This document shows positions 1 through 6,507 of a DNA stretch of 9,095 bases, one piece after another. Numbering within the stretch: the first letter of the stretch is position 1; the number at the start of each line of letters is the position of its first letter. Made by a program: the position numbers and the translations under genes. The stretch is taken from positions 1-9,095 of the forward strand of contig JAZPXM010000104.1 in assembly GCA_045543675.1 (NCBI GenBank). Reading direction: 5' to 3'. The notes below the pieces were generated by a model. The model was not told the origin of the DNA, did not search any database, and saw only the letters and a program-made list of their open reading frames with translations. The DNA comes from URNF01 sp045543675. Lineage in GTDB: Bacteria > Bacillota > Clostridia > Oscillospirales > Acutalibacteraceae.

Positions 1-1229
1 ATCATCTGCCGCCAAAGTTTACCCTTTGTGCCGCCGCCGATAGCGGTAGCTACCGTATTATATGGGATGCCCAACGCATCCAGATACAGTTTACTGTCCA
101 GCAAACTGTACGCCACGCCTTCCAGCACCGCGCGGGTAAAGTGTGCTTTTGTATGGGTAGCACGCACACCCGTGAAACTGCCGCACAACGTCGGATCGGC
201 ATACGGGGTCAATTCGCCGTTAAGATACGGGTGAAAAACAAGGCCGTCACACCCAATCGGCAGGTTGGCGGCGCCGTCGTCCAGCGCCTTATATTCCCCG
301 CCGAATGTATCTCTGTACCAGCGGTAGGACGCCGCGCAGGATTTGGTGGCGGTACCGGGATACCACAAGCCATCTGCAATATGTGCGTAATTTACCAGAT
401 GTCTGTCGGGATACGGCTTGTCCGTAATGACACAAATTCTACCTGCCGTTGCCAGTTTCACCGTAACGTCGCCCTGCTTTACCGCACCGCTCGCAAACAC
501 TTCCATTGCCGTATCGGTAGTGCCGCAAATAACGGGTGTCCCCGCGGAAAGTCCCGTATATTGTGCTGCTTTCGCTGTGACCTTACCGACAATGTCGGTA
601 GGTTTTACGATAGGCGGCAACATATCTACCGTAACGCCCGCCAGCGCGCATAGTTCTTTGTCCCATTGCATCGTATTACAATCAAACAGCATACTGCCTT
701 GCGCTTCGATATAGTCGGTGCAATACACACCTGTTAAATAATACCGTATATAGTCCTTTTCAAAGAAAACATACCGCGTTTTCCGAAAAATTTCCGATTC
801 GTTTTCACGCAACCAAACCAATTGCGGCAACGTCCATATCGTATCGGGTTTATGGAATGTTTTTGAAAAAATAGCTTCCCCCGCATCGGCGCGCAGTTTA
901 TCCGCTTGTGCCCTACTGCGCGTATCGGTCCAGTGCACAGCATTTCTAAGCGGTTGGAACGTTTCGTCGCATACAAGAAACGTATGCGTAGCCGAATCTA
1001 ACGCTATTGCCAGTATATCTGTGTTAGTTACACCGCTCTTGGCTATGACAACCTTACTGTTTTCGCACAGCGCGGCTATCCAGTCGGCAGGTGCCTGCTC
1101 GCACGCGCCGTTTGCGGGATAATATGTGGGATATTCCACCGTATTCTCTGCAACAATATTGCCGTTTGTGTCTATCAGCGTTGCTTTAGATGCACCGCCG
1201 CCGAAATCTATACCCAATACGTATTTCAT
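1..1229 (-). CDS. FGGY-family carbohydrate kinase (xylulokinase-like), 3' end cut off by the window edge
   Basis: The frame is open from the ATG at 1229 to the left edge, giving 409 codons; the family is usually about 490-510 residues, so roughly 90-100 are missing outside the window. The N-terminal sugar-kinase phosphate loop is seen at residues 6-20 (GIDFGGGASKATLID). The presumed catalytic Asp is D239 in GTTDTAMEVFASG, and the C-domain nucleotide motif is GGGTKGKLWRQM at 398-409. FGGY kinases phosphorylate sugars or polyols with ATP in the cytosol; the substrate cannot be told from these motifs, and xylulokinase is only the nearest general label. The start is supported by an AAGGTG ribosome site at 1236-1241. 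The gene is last in the visible operon, separated from iolB by 170 bases holding a hairpin and a possible small gene. It is a second sugar kinase in the same operon, next to a PfkB kinase. No frameshift was found when the frame was translated in full. Confidence 0.93.
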   Translation of the reverse strand, partial: MKYVLGIDFGGGASKATLIDTNGNIVAENTVEYPTYYPANGACEQAPADWIAALCENSKVVIAKSGVTNTDILAIALDSATHTFLVCDETFQPLRNAVHWTDTRSRAQADKLRADAGEAIFSKTFHKPDTIWTLPQLVWLRENESEIFRKTRYVFFEKDYIRYYLTGVYCTDYIEAQGSMLFDCNTMQWDKELCALAGVTVDMLPPIVKPTDIVGKVTAKAAQYTGLSAGTPVICGTTDTAMEVFASGAVKQGDVTVKLATAGRICVITDKPYPDRHLVNYAHIADGLWYPGTATKSCAASYRWYRDTFGGEYKALDDGAANLPIGCDGLVFHPYLNGELTPYADPTLCGSFTGVRATHTKAHFTRAVLEGVAYSLLDSKLYLDALGIPYNTVATAIGGGTKGKLWRQM

Positions 1230-1239
1230 ACCATTCACC

Positions 1240-1340
1240 TTAGCACTTTATCTCATAGTTCATACACATCACATCGGGAACAATGCCGCATCGGTCACAG
1301 CGTATATCGTCAAATTAGAGACTGTAGCAAGTTTGGACAT
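1240..1340 (-). pseudogene. Possible small Cys-rich gene (about 33 aa) with a -1 frame change
   Basis: An ATG at 1340 has an excellent ribosome site (AAGGGTG, 5 bases upstream). Its frame gives MSKLATVSNLTIYAV and so on, stopping after 23 codons at 1269. The -1 frame, from about 1312 on, is open, reads FDDIRCDRCGIVPDVMCMNY and then EIKC, and ends with a TAA at 1240-1242. That TAA lies inside the AAGGTG ribosome site of the FGGY kinase, the same stop-in-RBS layout as at other junctions of this operon. Joining the frames at the AATTTG run gives a 33-residue product with four Cys (a CxxC plus two more), which might bind a metal. The possibilities are a real small gene with a one-base deletion or sequence error, a gene with a programmed frameshift, or a plain 23-residue leader peptide. 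I do not recognise the family. Confidence refers to there being a translated small gene here at all. Confidence 0.42.
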
Positions 1341-1357
1341 ACGCTCACCCTTATGGC

Positions 1358-1387
1358 AATAGCGATACAGATGTCTGTATCGCTATT
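1358..1387 (-). repeat. Perfect 14-bp hairpin between iolB and the FGGY kinase
   Basis: The arms 1358-1371 (AATAGCGATACAGA) and 1374-1387 are exact reverse complements with only TG between them, so in practice a 13-bp stem with a 4-base loop. The hairpin starts 13 bases after the iolB stop. On the leftward transcript it is followed by GCCATAAGGG and not by a U-run, so it is not a standard intrinsic terminator. It ends about 6 bases before the ribosome site of the possible small gene. It could reduce transcription or protect the processed ends of the mRNA, setting different levels for the six upstream genes and the FGGY kinase. That role is inferred; the repeat itself is certain. Confidence 0.85.
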
Positions 1388-1399
1388 ATAGTACAAATA

Positions 1400-2200
1400 T
1401 TATCTGTTGGCAATCCAATCGTGTTCAGGGTCGTTACTACGGTTAAAGCCCTGATAGTCGCCCGCCATCAGCCACAGAAAATAGGTCTGATAGCCGGGGG
1501 TCGCCACGGTGGTGTGGAAACCATACGGGAATTCCACCAACTCATCGTTTTTCACACGGTACGCTTCATCAATTTCGCCGTCGGCGGTATACAGGCATTG
1601 TACCGCAAAACCCTGTTTGGGATCAAAAAGGAAATAATAGATTTCTTCCGCAATACATTCGGTGGGCATATTATCTTCGTCGTGTTTATGCGGCGGAAAC
1701 CCTGCCCAGTTACCTTCAGTACAATAACATTCGCCAATGGTGAGAATTTTTGCATTGGAATTACCGTCTATCAAAAAGCTGGTTTCTCTTTGGAAAGGTT
1801 GTTCACCCAGCACTTTCAACACCGCGTGGTCTTCACGCAGTACCTGCGGCGCTGTTTTTTCGGTAATAGGGGTGCCGCAAACTGCAATTTTAATGTGATC
1901 AATGGCTTCAATCACCAATTTCTGATCGCGCGGCATATAAAAGCATTCCGCTTTACGATTTTCGAAAACGCTCATACGGTTACCGATATTTTTAAATACG
2001 TCGTCATTGACGCTTACATTGCAATGCCCCGAAAGCATAATAAACGCAACTTCTTTGTCTTCGGTGTAAAACGGCAGACTCTGACCTGCTTCCAACTCAA
2101 TGATGCCGAACTCCAATTTTTTCAAAGAACATTCCCCGATTTTACAAACGGGAGTATAGCCGTTTTGCGGCACGTACGTTTTTTTATAACTATAACTCAT
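1400..2200 (-). CDS. iolB: 5-deoxy-glucuronate isomerase family protein (IolB)
   Basis: This 266-residue protein matches the length of IolB (about 270) and its two-cupin layout. The metal-site region is plain: NWAGFPPHKHD at residues 164-174 (H171, H173), EEIYYF at 185-190 and GFHTT at 227-231 (H229), followed by PGYQTYFLWLMAG near the C-terminus. Known IolB converts 5-deoxy-D-glucuronate to 2-deoxy-5-keto-D-gluconate (EC 5.3.1.30) in the cytosol, in inositol breakdown. The start overlaps the end of the PfkB kinase gene by 11 bases and has an AAGGAG ribosome site, so the two are probably translationally coupled. The next steps in the inositol pathway are a PfkB kinase and a class II aldolase, and both types lie just upstream. 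The oddity is that iolG, iolE and iolD, which make the IolB substrate, are not in the window. The family call is firm; the exact substrate here is not. Confidence 0.92.
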   Translation of the reverse strand: MSYSYKKTYVPQNGYTPVCKIGECSLKKLEFGIIELEAGQSLPFYTEDKEVAFIMLSGHCNVSVNDDVFKNIGNRMSVFENRKAECFYMPRDQKLVIEAIDHIKIAVCGTPITEKTAPQVLREDHAVLKVLGEQPFQRETSFLIDGNSNAKILTIGECYCTEGNWAGFPPHKHDEDNMPTECIAEEIYYFLFDPKQGFAVQCLYTADGEIDEAYRVKNDELVEFPYGFHTTVATPGYQTYFLWLMAGDYQGFNRSNDPEHDWIANR

Positions 2201-3104
2201 AACCGTTCTCCTTCATATACTGTTTGGTGGTTTCGAACGTCGGCACGCTCTCTCTCGCACCGACGCCCGTGCATTTTAAACCTGAAACGGCACTGCTGAA
2301 GTGACAACACTTTGTAAAGTCAAAGCCCTTCACAACACCTGCCGCAAATGCACCGTGAAATACATCTCCCGAGCCGTTGGAGTCAACCACTACAGCGGGA
2401 TAAATAGGGTACGCCGTTACCGTCTTGCCGTCGTACAGAATACCGCCGCGTTTGCCTTGGGTCACCACAACGACCTGCGGATGGTACATATCGTACAATT
2501 TTTCCGCCGCGCTTTGGGCAGTAGCGCAACCCGTATGCCCTATAGCAAACTCCTCCGATGGGATCATAATATCGGTCAATGCCAGCAGTCGTTCTACGCC
2601 GTCATACAAACCACCGCAATCATACAGCACTTTCGTGCCATTTTCTTTGGCGATTTCGGCACCTTCCACCGCCGCATCCAACTCATTACCGTCCACCATT
2701 AAGATCTCAGCATCTTTAATGGCCTGTTTTTGCGTTTCGTTCAATACCAAGGGCGGCAAGTCCCCTTTGTCAAATACGCAGGTGCGGGTCGTGGTATCTG
2801 CACACAGCCACAGCACCGATGCAAACGAGCGATAACCCGCTTTCACGTCGATAAGATGGGTAGCAACGCCGTATTTTTCAAAATCCGCTTTTAAAAACTG
2901 TCCGCCGTTATCATCCGACAGTACACCGATATACGCCGCCGTTTCCCCCAATTTCTGCGCCGCTACAAGTCCCGTTGCTATAGGACCGCCGCCCGCCGTT
3001 TTAGAAGCGGTGGCGCGCATTTTGGTGTCTTCGGTGGGATAGGTAGGAATGTTATACAAGGTGTCAAACACATTGGCACCTATGCCTACTATTTTAACAG
3101 CCAT
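2190..3104 (-). CDS. PfkB/ribokinase-family sugar kinase
   Basis: This 304-residue protein of the PfkB fold transfers phosphate from ATP to a sugar hydroxyl. The sugar-binding TAGGGP motif is at residues 36-41, an anion/ATP-region motif VTQGKRGG at 214-221, and PfkB signature 2 at 241-253 (DSNGSGDVFHGAF) with the catalytic base D247. The usual DTTGAGD reads DSNGSGD here. The stretch SAVSGLKCTGVGARESVP near the C-terminus resembles the branch holding ketohexokinases and the sulfofructose kinase YihV more than classical IolC, as judged by eye. It starts 3 bases after the aldolase stop, and its last 11 bases overlap the iolB start. From context it should phosphorylate the ketose or keto-acid that the neighbouring aldolase then cleaves. 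Candidate substrates are 2-deoxy-5-keto-gluconate or a 6-modified fructose. Family is certain, substrate open. Confidence 0.93.
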   Translation of the reverse strand: MAVKIVGIGANVFDTLYNIPTYPTEDTKMRATASKTAGGGPIATGLVAAQKLGETAAYIGVLSDDNGGQFLKADFEKYGVATHLIDVKAGYRSFASVLWLCADTTTRTCVFDKGDLPPLVLNETQKQAIKDAEILMVDGNELDAAVEGAEIAKENGTKVLYDCGGLYDGVERLLALTDIMIPSEEFAIGHTGCATAQSAAEKLYDMYHPQVVVVTQGKRGGILYDGKTVTAYPIYPAVVVDSNGSGDVFHGAFAAGVVKGFDFTKCCHFSSAVSGLKCTGVGARESVPTFETTKQYMKENGYEL

Positions 3105-3107
3105 AGT

Positions 3108-3947
3108 TTACGCCTTTCCGTTGGCACCTACGAGATGGATCTTATCCAGCGCCAACGCTTTTACAGCATTGATTGGTTTCTTCATAAACAGGTCAATAGC
3201 AAGACTTCTGTTCGGGTCTTGTAACGTTTTCAGAGTTGCATCCGCAAATGTACAGCACACATCGGTACCGATATTCATTTTGCGAATACCTGCTCTAATG
3301 GCCGCTTGGACCTGGTCATCAGGAATACCCGAGCCGCCGTGCAACACCAGCGGGATACCACCGGTTGCTTCGCGGATAGCTTTTACTCTTGCGATATCCA
3401 AACACGGCGTCTTTTTATAGTGACCGTGTGCGTTACCGATAAGCACCGCCAAACAACAAACACCCGTCTCCTTGACAAATTTTGCCGCTTGTGCAGGGTC
3501 GGTGTATTCTTCCATAGCATCGTCATTCACGCTGCCTACGTGACCGAGTTCGCCTTCTACACCAACACCTACAGCACTGCAGATTTCAACGATGTGTTTG
3601 GTATTGGCGATATTTTCTTCAAAGGTATGTACCGAGCCGTCGTACATAATACCCGTTGCGCCCCAATACAAAATCTTCTGCGCTTCCATTTCGGACGGAC
3701 CGTGGTCTAAATGAAAACAGATCGGCACGCTCGCTTTTTTCGCCGCCGCCAAAATAACGGGGGCAAGATAATAACCGACTTCTTCGTTTACAAGACGGGG
3801 ATATACTTGAATGATCACGGGCGCTTTGGCTTCTTCGGCAGCTTTGACAACACCCATTACCGTTTCGACGTTATATACATTGAAAGCAGGTACACAGTAG
3901 CCGCCTTGTTCCGCCATACCAATGATCGTTTTTAAATCAACTAACAT
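3108..3947 (-). CDS. Class II (zinc-dependent) ketose-phosphate aldolase, FbaA/KbaY/IolJ family
   Basis: This 279-residue TIM-barrel aldolase is the normal size for the short KbaY/IolJ-type members. Visible motifs are HLDHG at residues 79-83 (catalytic D81, zinc ligand H82), EGELG at 131-135, GNAHGHY at 171-177 (zinc ligand H174), LHGGSG at 202-207 (zinc ligand H203, phosphate binding) and MNIGTD at 224-229. Such enzymes cleave a ketose 1-phosphate or bisphosphate, or 6-phospho-5-keto-2-deoxygluconate, to DHAP plus an aldehyde. The start at 3947 has AGGAG at 3956-3960, which overlaps the stop codon of the Fe-S gene upstream. The PfkB kinase that probably makes its substrate follows after 3 bases. 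By position, an IolJ-like role (DHAP plus malonate semialdehyde) is one reading; cleavage of another ketose phosphate is equally possible. Fold and catalytic residues are intact. Confidence 0.92.
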   Translation of the reverse strand: MLVDLKTIIGMAEQGGYCVPAFNVYNVETVMGVVKAAEEAKAPVIIQVYPRLVNEEVGYYLAPVILAAAKKASVPICFHLDHGPSEMEAQKILYWGATGIMYDGSVHTFEENIANTKHIVEICSAVGVGVEGELGHVGSVNDDAMEEYTDPAQAAKFVKETGVCCLAVLIGNAHGHYKKTPCLDIARVKAIREATGGIPLVLHGGSGIPDDQVQAAIRAGIRKMNIGTDVCCTFADATLKTLQDPNRSLAIDLFMKKPINAVKALALDKIHLVGANGKA

Positions 3948-3959
3948 CGTTCGCGCTCC

Positions 3960-5042
3960 TTATCCTAAAATCAAGTCTTCGATAGATAAAATTTCTACGT
4001 CTGCGGCAACCGCTTTCAAAGAAACATATTCTGAAACGCACGCAGTAACAATAGCGGTAGCGCCGATACTTGTCGCATTGAAAATGCGGCGTGCGGCAAC
4101 CTTTTTCATAATTTCCGGCATATATTGTGCCATCAAAATGTTGCCCGCCCACACCGTCTCTTCGCGGTTTAACAGCATTTCGCCGAGCACCGCATAAGAC
4201 ATAATGATTTCGCGCGCTTCTTCGGTTTCTTCCAAGTCGCGAGCCAATTGATACGGATCCTGGAACACCACGGCTTTGCCGCTGTTCTTCGCTTCCAATT
4301 TACCATCTTTAATAAGGCCGGCCACAAAAGATGTAAAGGTAACCACCTTTGCATCAACTTCAATACCGTATTCTTTATACAACTGTTTAATCGCTTTCGC
4401 GTCGTTGGGGTCATACACCACGACCGTTTCGAAATCGCCAAGCATTTTCGCACAAGCGGTCATCTGCTCTTTGGTTTCGTTTGCCGCACCGATAAGGAAA
4501 TCCAGTTGTACGCCGCTGGGGGCTTCGTTTTCCAGAACGGTGAAGTCAACGCCTGCTTTTTCAAGCACTTTTATCGCTTTGAGCGCCTGTTCGCACGCCA
4601 TAAATTTCGCGTCTACGCCCAGCAACAACACGGTATCTTTTTTATCGGCGTGCGCCTTAATAGCGGCGGTTAACGTTTCGCAAGTTTCGGTTTTGCCGTA
4701 CGCATTACCTGTGGTGAGACAATTTTCCACAAGGGTCATAATATACGGGGGTAATTTCCCTTCCAGCGCCGCCTGCAATCTGGTTTCCTTGGTGAACATC
4801 ACGGGGTTCCAACCGGTGGTACAGTCGTGTACGCAAGCACCGCAGGTACAACATTCAAAAATGTTATCCATAATCTCGCTCAGGTCAATCGCTTCACGGT
4901 TTACAAGAGAAATACCAAGTGCACGGGCACGGGCAGTGTTTCTTTCCTGACCGGTCGCGTTACCGATAGGACAGATATGGTGGCACATCCAGCAAAAACG
5001 GCAGGAATCCACGTGCTGCTTACTTTTTTCAGACATTATCAT
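3960..5042 (-). CDS. Two-[4Fe-4S] ferredoxin/CCG-type oxidoreductase subunit with degenerate CCG domains
   Basis: This 360-residue protein has the layout of GlcF/LutA/HdrD-type electron-transfer subunits. Two complete cluster motifs lie near the N-terminus: C14-C17-C20-C24 (CRFCWMCHHICP) and C64-C67-C70-C74 (CCTCGACVHDC within FECC). Two CCG-like domains follow, but their cysteines are nearly all replaced. The first reads LGVD at 141-144, ENEAPSG at 171-177 and YDPND at 210-214. The second reads QDPYQLAR at 261-268, VWAG at 297-300 and TACVSEY at 333-339, with only C335 kept. The start at 5042 was chosen because GGAGG lies 8 bases upstream; the ATG at 5036 would be 14 bases away. The gene lies 16 bases after the FAD oxidase, so the pair probably form one complex that passes electrons from flavin through two clusters to an unknown acceptor. 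No membrane segments were seen. Confidence 0.9.
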   Translation of the reverse strand: MIMSEKSKQHVDSCRFCWMCHHICPIGNATGQERNTARARALGISLVNREAIDLSEIMDNIFECCTCGACVHDCTTGWNPVMFTKETRLQAALEGKLPPYIMTLVENCLTTGNAYGKTETCETLTAAIKAHADKKDTVLLLGVDAKFMACEQALKAIKVLEKAGVDFTVLENEAPSGVQLDFLIGAANETKEQMTACAKMLGDFETVVVYDPNDAKAIKQLYKEYGIEVDAKVVTFTSFVAGLIKDGKLEAKNSGKAVVFQDPYQLARDLEETEEAREIIMSYAVLGEMLLNREETVWAGNILMAQYMPEIMKKVAARRIFNATSIGATAIVTACVSEYVSLKAVAADVEILSIEDLILG

Positions 5043-5058
5043 CGTATGTTCCTCCCTC

Positions 5059-6495
5059 TTACAGACCCAGCTTAAACGGATTCATAATGCCGTTGGGGTC
5101 AAGCGTTTTCTTCAAACCTTCAAACACCTGCATAGCAGGACCGTACTGTTCTTTCATCAAGCGGCCGAGTTTGATGCCAACACCGTGGTGGTCATTAACA
5201 ACACCGCCGTTAGCAAGTGCCGCACGCACCCCGCAAGTCCAGATTGCTTGATGTAAGCGCAACGCTTCTACCGGATCTTCGGGTACGTCTTTGCCTTCTA
5301 CAATAAAGCGATCATAAATCATCGAGCCCCATTCGTACCAATGGGAGAAGTGCGCGATAAATTTTGCCTGCGGAAAGTTGGTTTCGATAGCTTCTTTCAT
5401 CGCCCAGTAGATCTTTTCGATCTTATCGTACGGTGCAATGGTATCCATCGTACCGAACATCTGCGGAATATCCATCATATGACCGGGATAGAAGAAGGTG
5501 ATCTTTTCTTTCCACCATTTTTCGCCATACTCGCTGCCAAGGTCTTCTGCACCGTATTTAGCAAAGGTTTCCAAAAGAATTTTTTCTTCAACCTCCACCA
5601 TCTCTTTAACGCCCTCGTACGCGACGTTCATGAACGCGCCTTTGCGTTCTACACCGACGATCTTTTTGATGAGCGATGCGGTCTCCGCTTCGTCATACAA
5701 GCGCATAACCGACGGTTTGAATTTCTGTAACAGTTCGCGGGATGCCTGAAATGCACCGTGCATATTCTGGAACAAGAAGCCGCGGAAACGACGTTCTTCG
5801 GGTTGATCAAAAATACGAATCTGCGCTTTGGTGATAACACCCAGCGTTCCCTCCGAGCCGATAAAAATCTGGTTCAAGTCGGGACCTGCTGCGTGTTTAG
5901 GCGCGGAAGAAGTTTCAATAATGTCACCGTTGGGAAGTACCACTTCCATTTTCAGTACCATATCATCAATTTTGCCGTATTTGGTGGAAACAACACCGAT
6001 ACCGCGATGTGCCAAAAAGCCGCCCACCGTCGAGCAGGTCAGCGAAGACGGATAGTGCATAGTCGCTTTACCCACTTCGTTCGCCGCCCATTCGATGTGC
6101 TTATAAATAGCACCCGTGCCGCATTCGATGTACATACCCTCGGTATTCACTTCATAGATTTTGTTCATTCTCTTGGTATCGAGAACGATACCGCCCGCAA
6201 CGGGAATAGCGCCGCCCTGCGTACCGCCGCCGGCGCCCCACGTGGTGACGGGAATTTTGTAGTAGTTGGCAATTTTCAGCACTTTGGATACTTCCTGTGC
6301 GTTTTCGGGGCATACAACGATATCCGCTTCGGGCATACGACAACCACGGTCTGCCCACATTCTGGACAGCCAATAGTAATCAACGCTATGCGTCACTTTA
6401 TCAATCGCTCTGGTGGAACAGTTTTCTTTGCCGACTGCATCTTCCAACTCGGTCAGAATCATGGCAAACAAAAATTCATTCATCTGATACTGCAT
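5059..6495 (-). CDS. FAD-linked oxidase, GlcD / alkyl-DHAP-synthase-like (VAO/PCMH fold)
   Basis: This 478-residue flavoprotein has an N-terminal FAD-binding domain. The PP-loop is WGAGGGTQGGAIP at 86-98, STVGGFLAHRGIGVVSTKYG lies at 155-174, and GPDLNQIFIGSEGTLGVIT at 204-222. The C-terminal substrate-cap half contains AHFSHWYEWGSMIYDRF at 381-397, NDHHGVGIKLG at 434-444 and the usual ending LDPNGIMNPFKLG. The SH-Y-G and DHHGVG segments resemble alkyl-dihydroxyacetone-phosphate synthases more than plain glycolate or D-lactate oxidases. Members oxidise 2-hydroxy acids, or act on DHAP esters, with FAD. AAGGAGA at 6503-6509 supports the start at 6495 and overlaps the isomerase stop codon. The partner Fe-S gene follows, so this is most likely a dehydrogenase for a hydroxy-acid or hydroxyl-carbon intermediate of the pathway, not a lipid enzyme. 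Its substrate is unknown. Confidence 0.92.
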   Translation of the reverse strand: MQYQMNEFLFAMILTELEDAVGKENCSTRAIDKVTHSVDYYWLSRMWADRGCRMPEADIVVCPENAQEVSKVLKIANYYKIPVTTWGAGGGTQGGAIPVAGGIVLDTKRMNKIYEVNTEGMYIECGTGAIYKHIEWAANEVGKATMHYPSSLTCSTVGGFLAHRGIGVVSTKYGKIDDMVLKMEVVLPNGDIIETSSAPKHAAGPDLNQIFIGSEGTLGVITKAQIRIFDQPEERRFRGFLFQNMHGAFQASRELLQKFKPSVMRLYDEAETASLIKKIVGVERKGAFMNVAYEGVKEMVEVEEKILLETFAKYGAEDLGSEYGEKWWKEKITFFYPGHMMDIPQMFGTMDTIAPYDKIEKIYWAMKEAIETNFPQAKFIAHFSHWYEWGSMIYDRFIVEGKDVPEDPVEALRLHQAIWTCGVRAALANGGVVNDHHGVGIKLGRLMKEQYGPAMQVFEGLKKTLDPNGIMNPFKLGL

Positions 6496-6507
6496 GTTTT
6501 TCTCTCC

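Noticed and set aside
1270..1330. Possible leftward promoter for the FGGY kinase (TTGCTA, 18 bases, TATACG)
   Set aside because: Both hexamers match only 4 of 6 positions, it lies within the possible small gene, and read-through from iolB is sufficient to explain expression.
1421..2299. Long rightward open frame (292 codons) antisense to iolB
   Set aside because: It has no recognisable domain and mirrors a clear IolB coding frame; it is a shadow of that gene's codon pattern.
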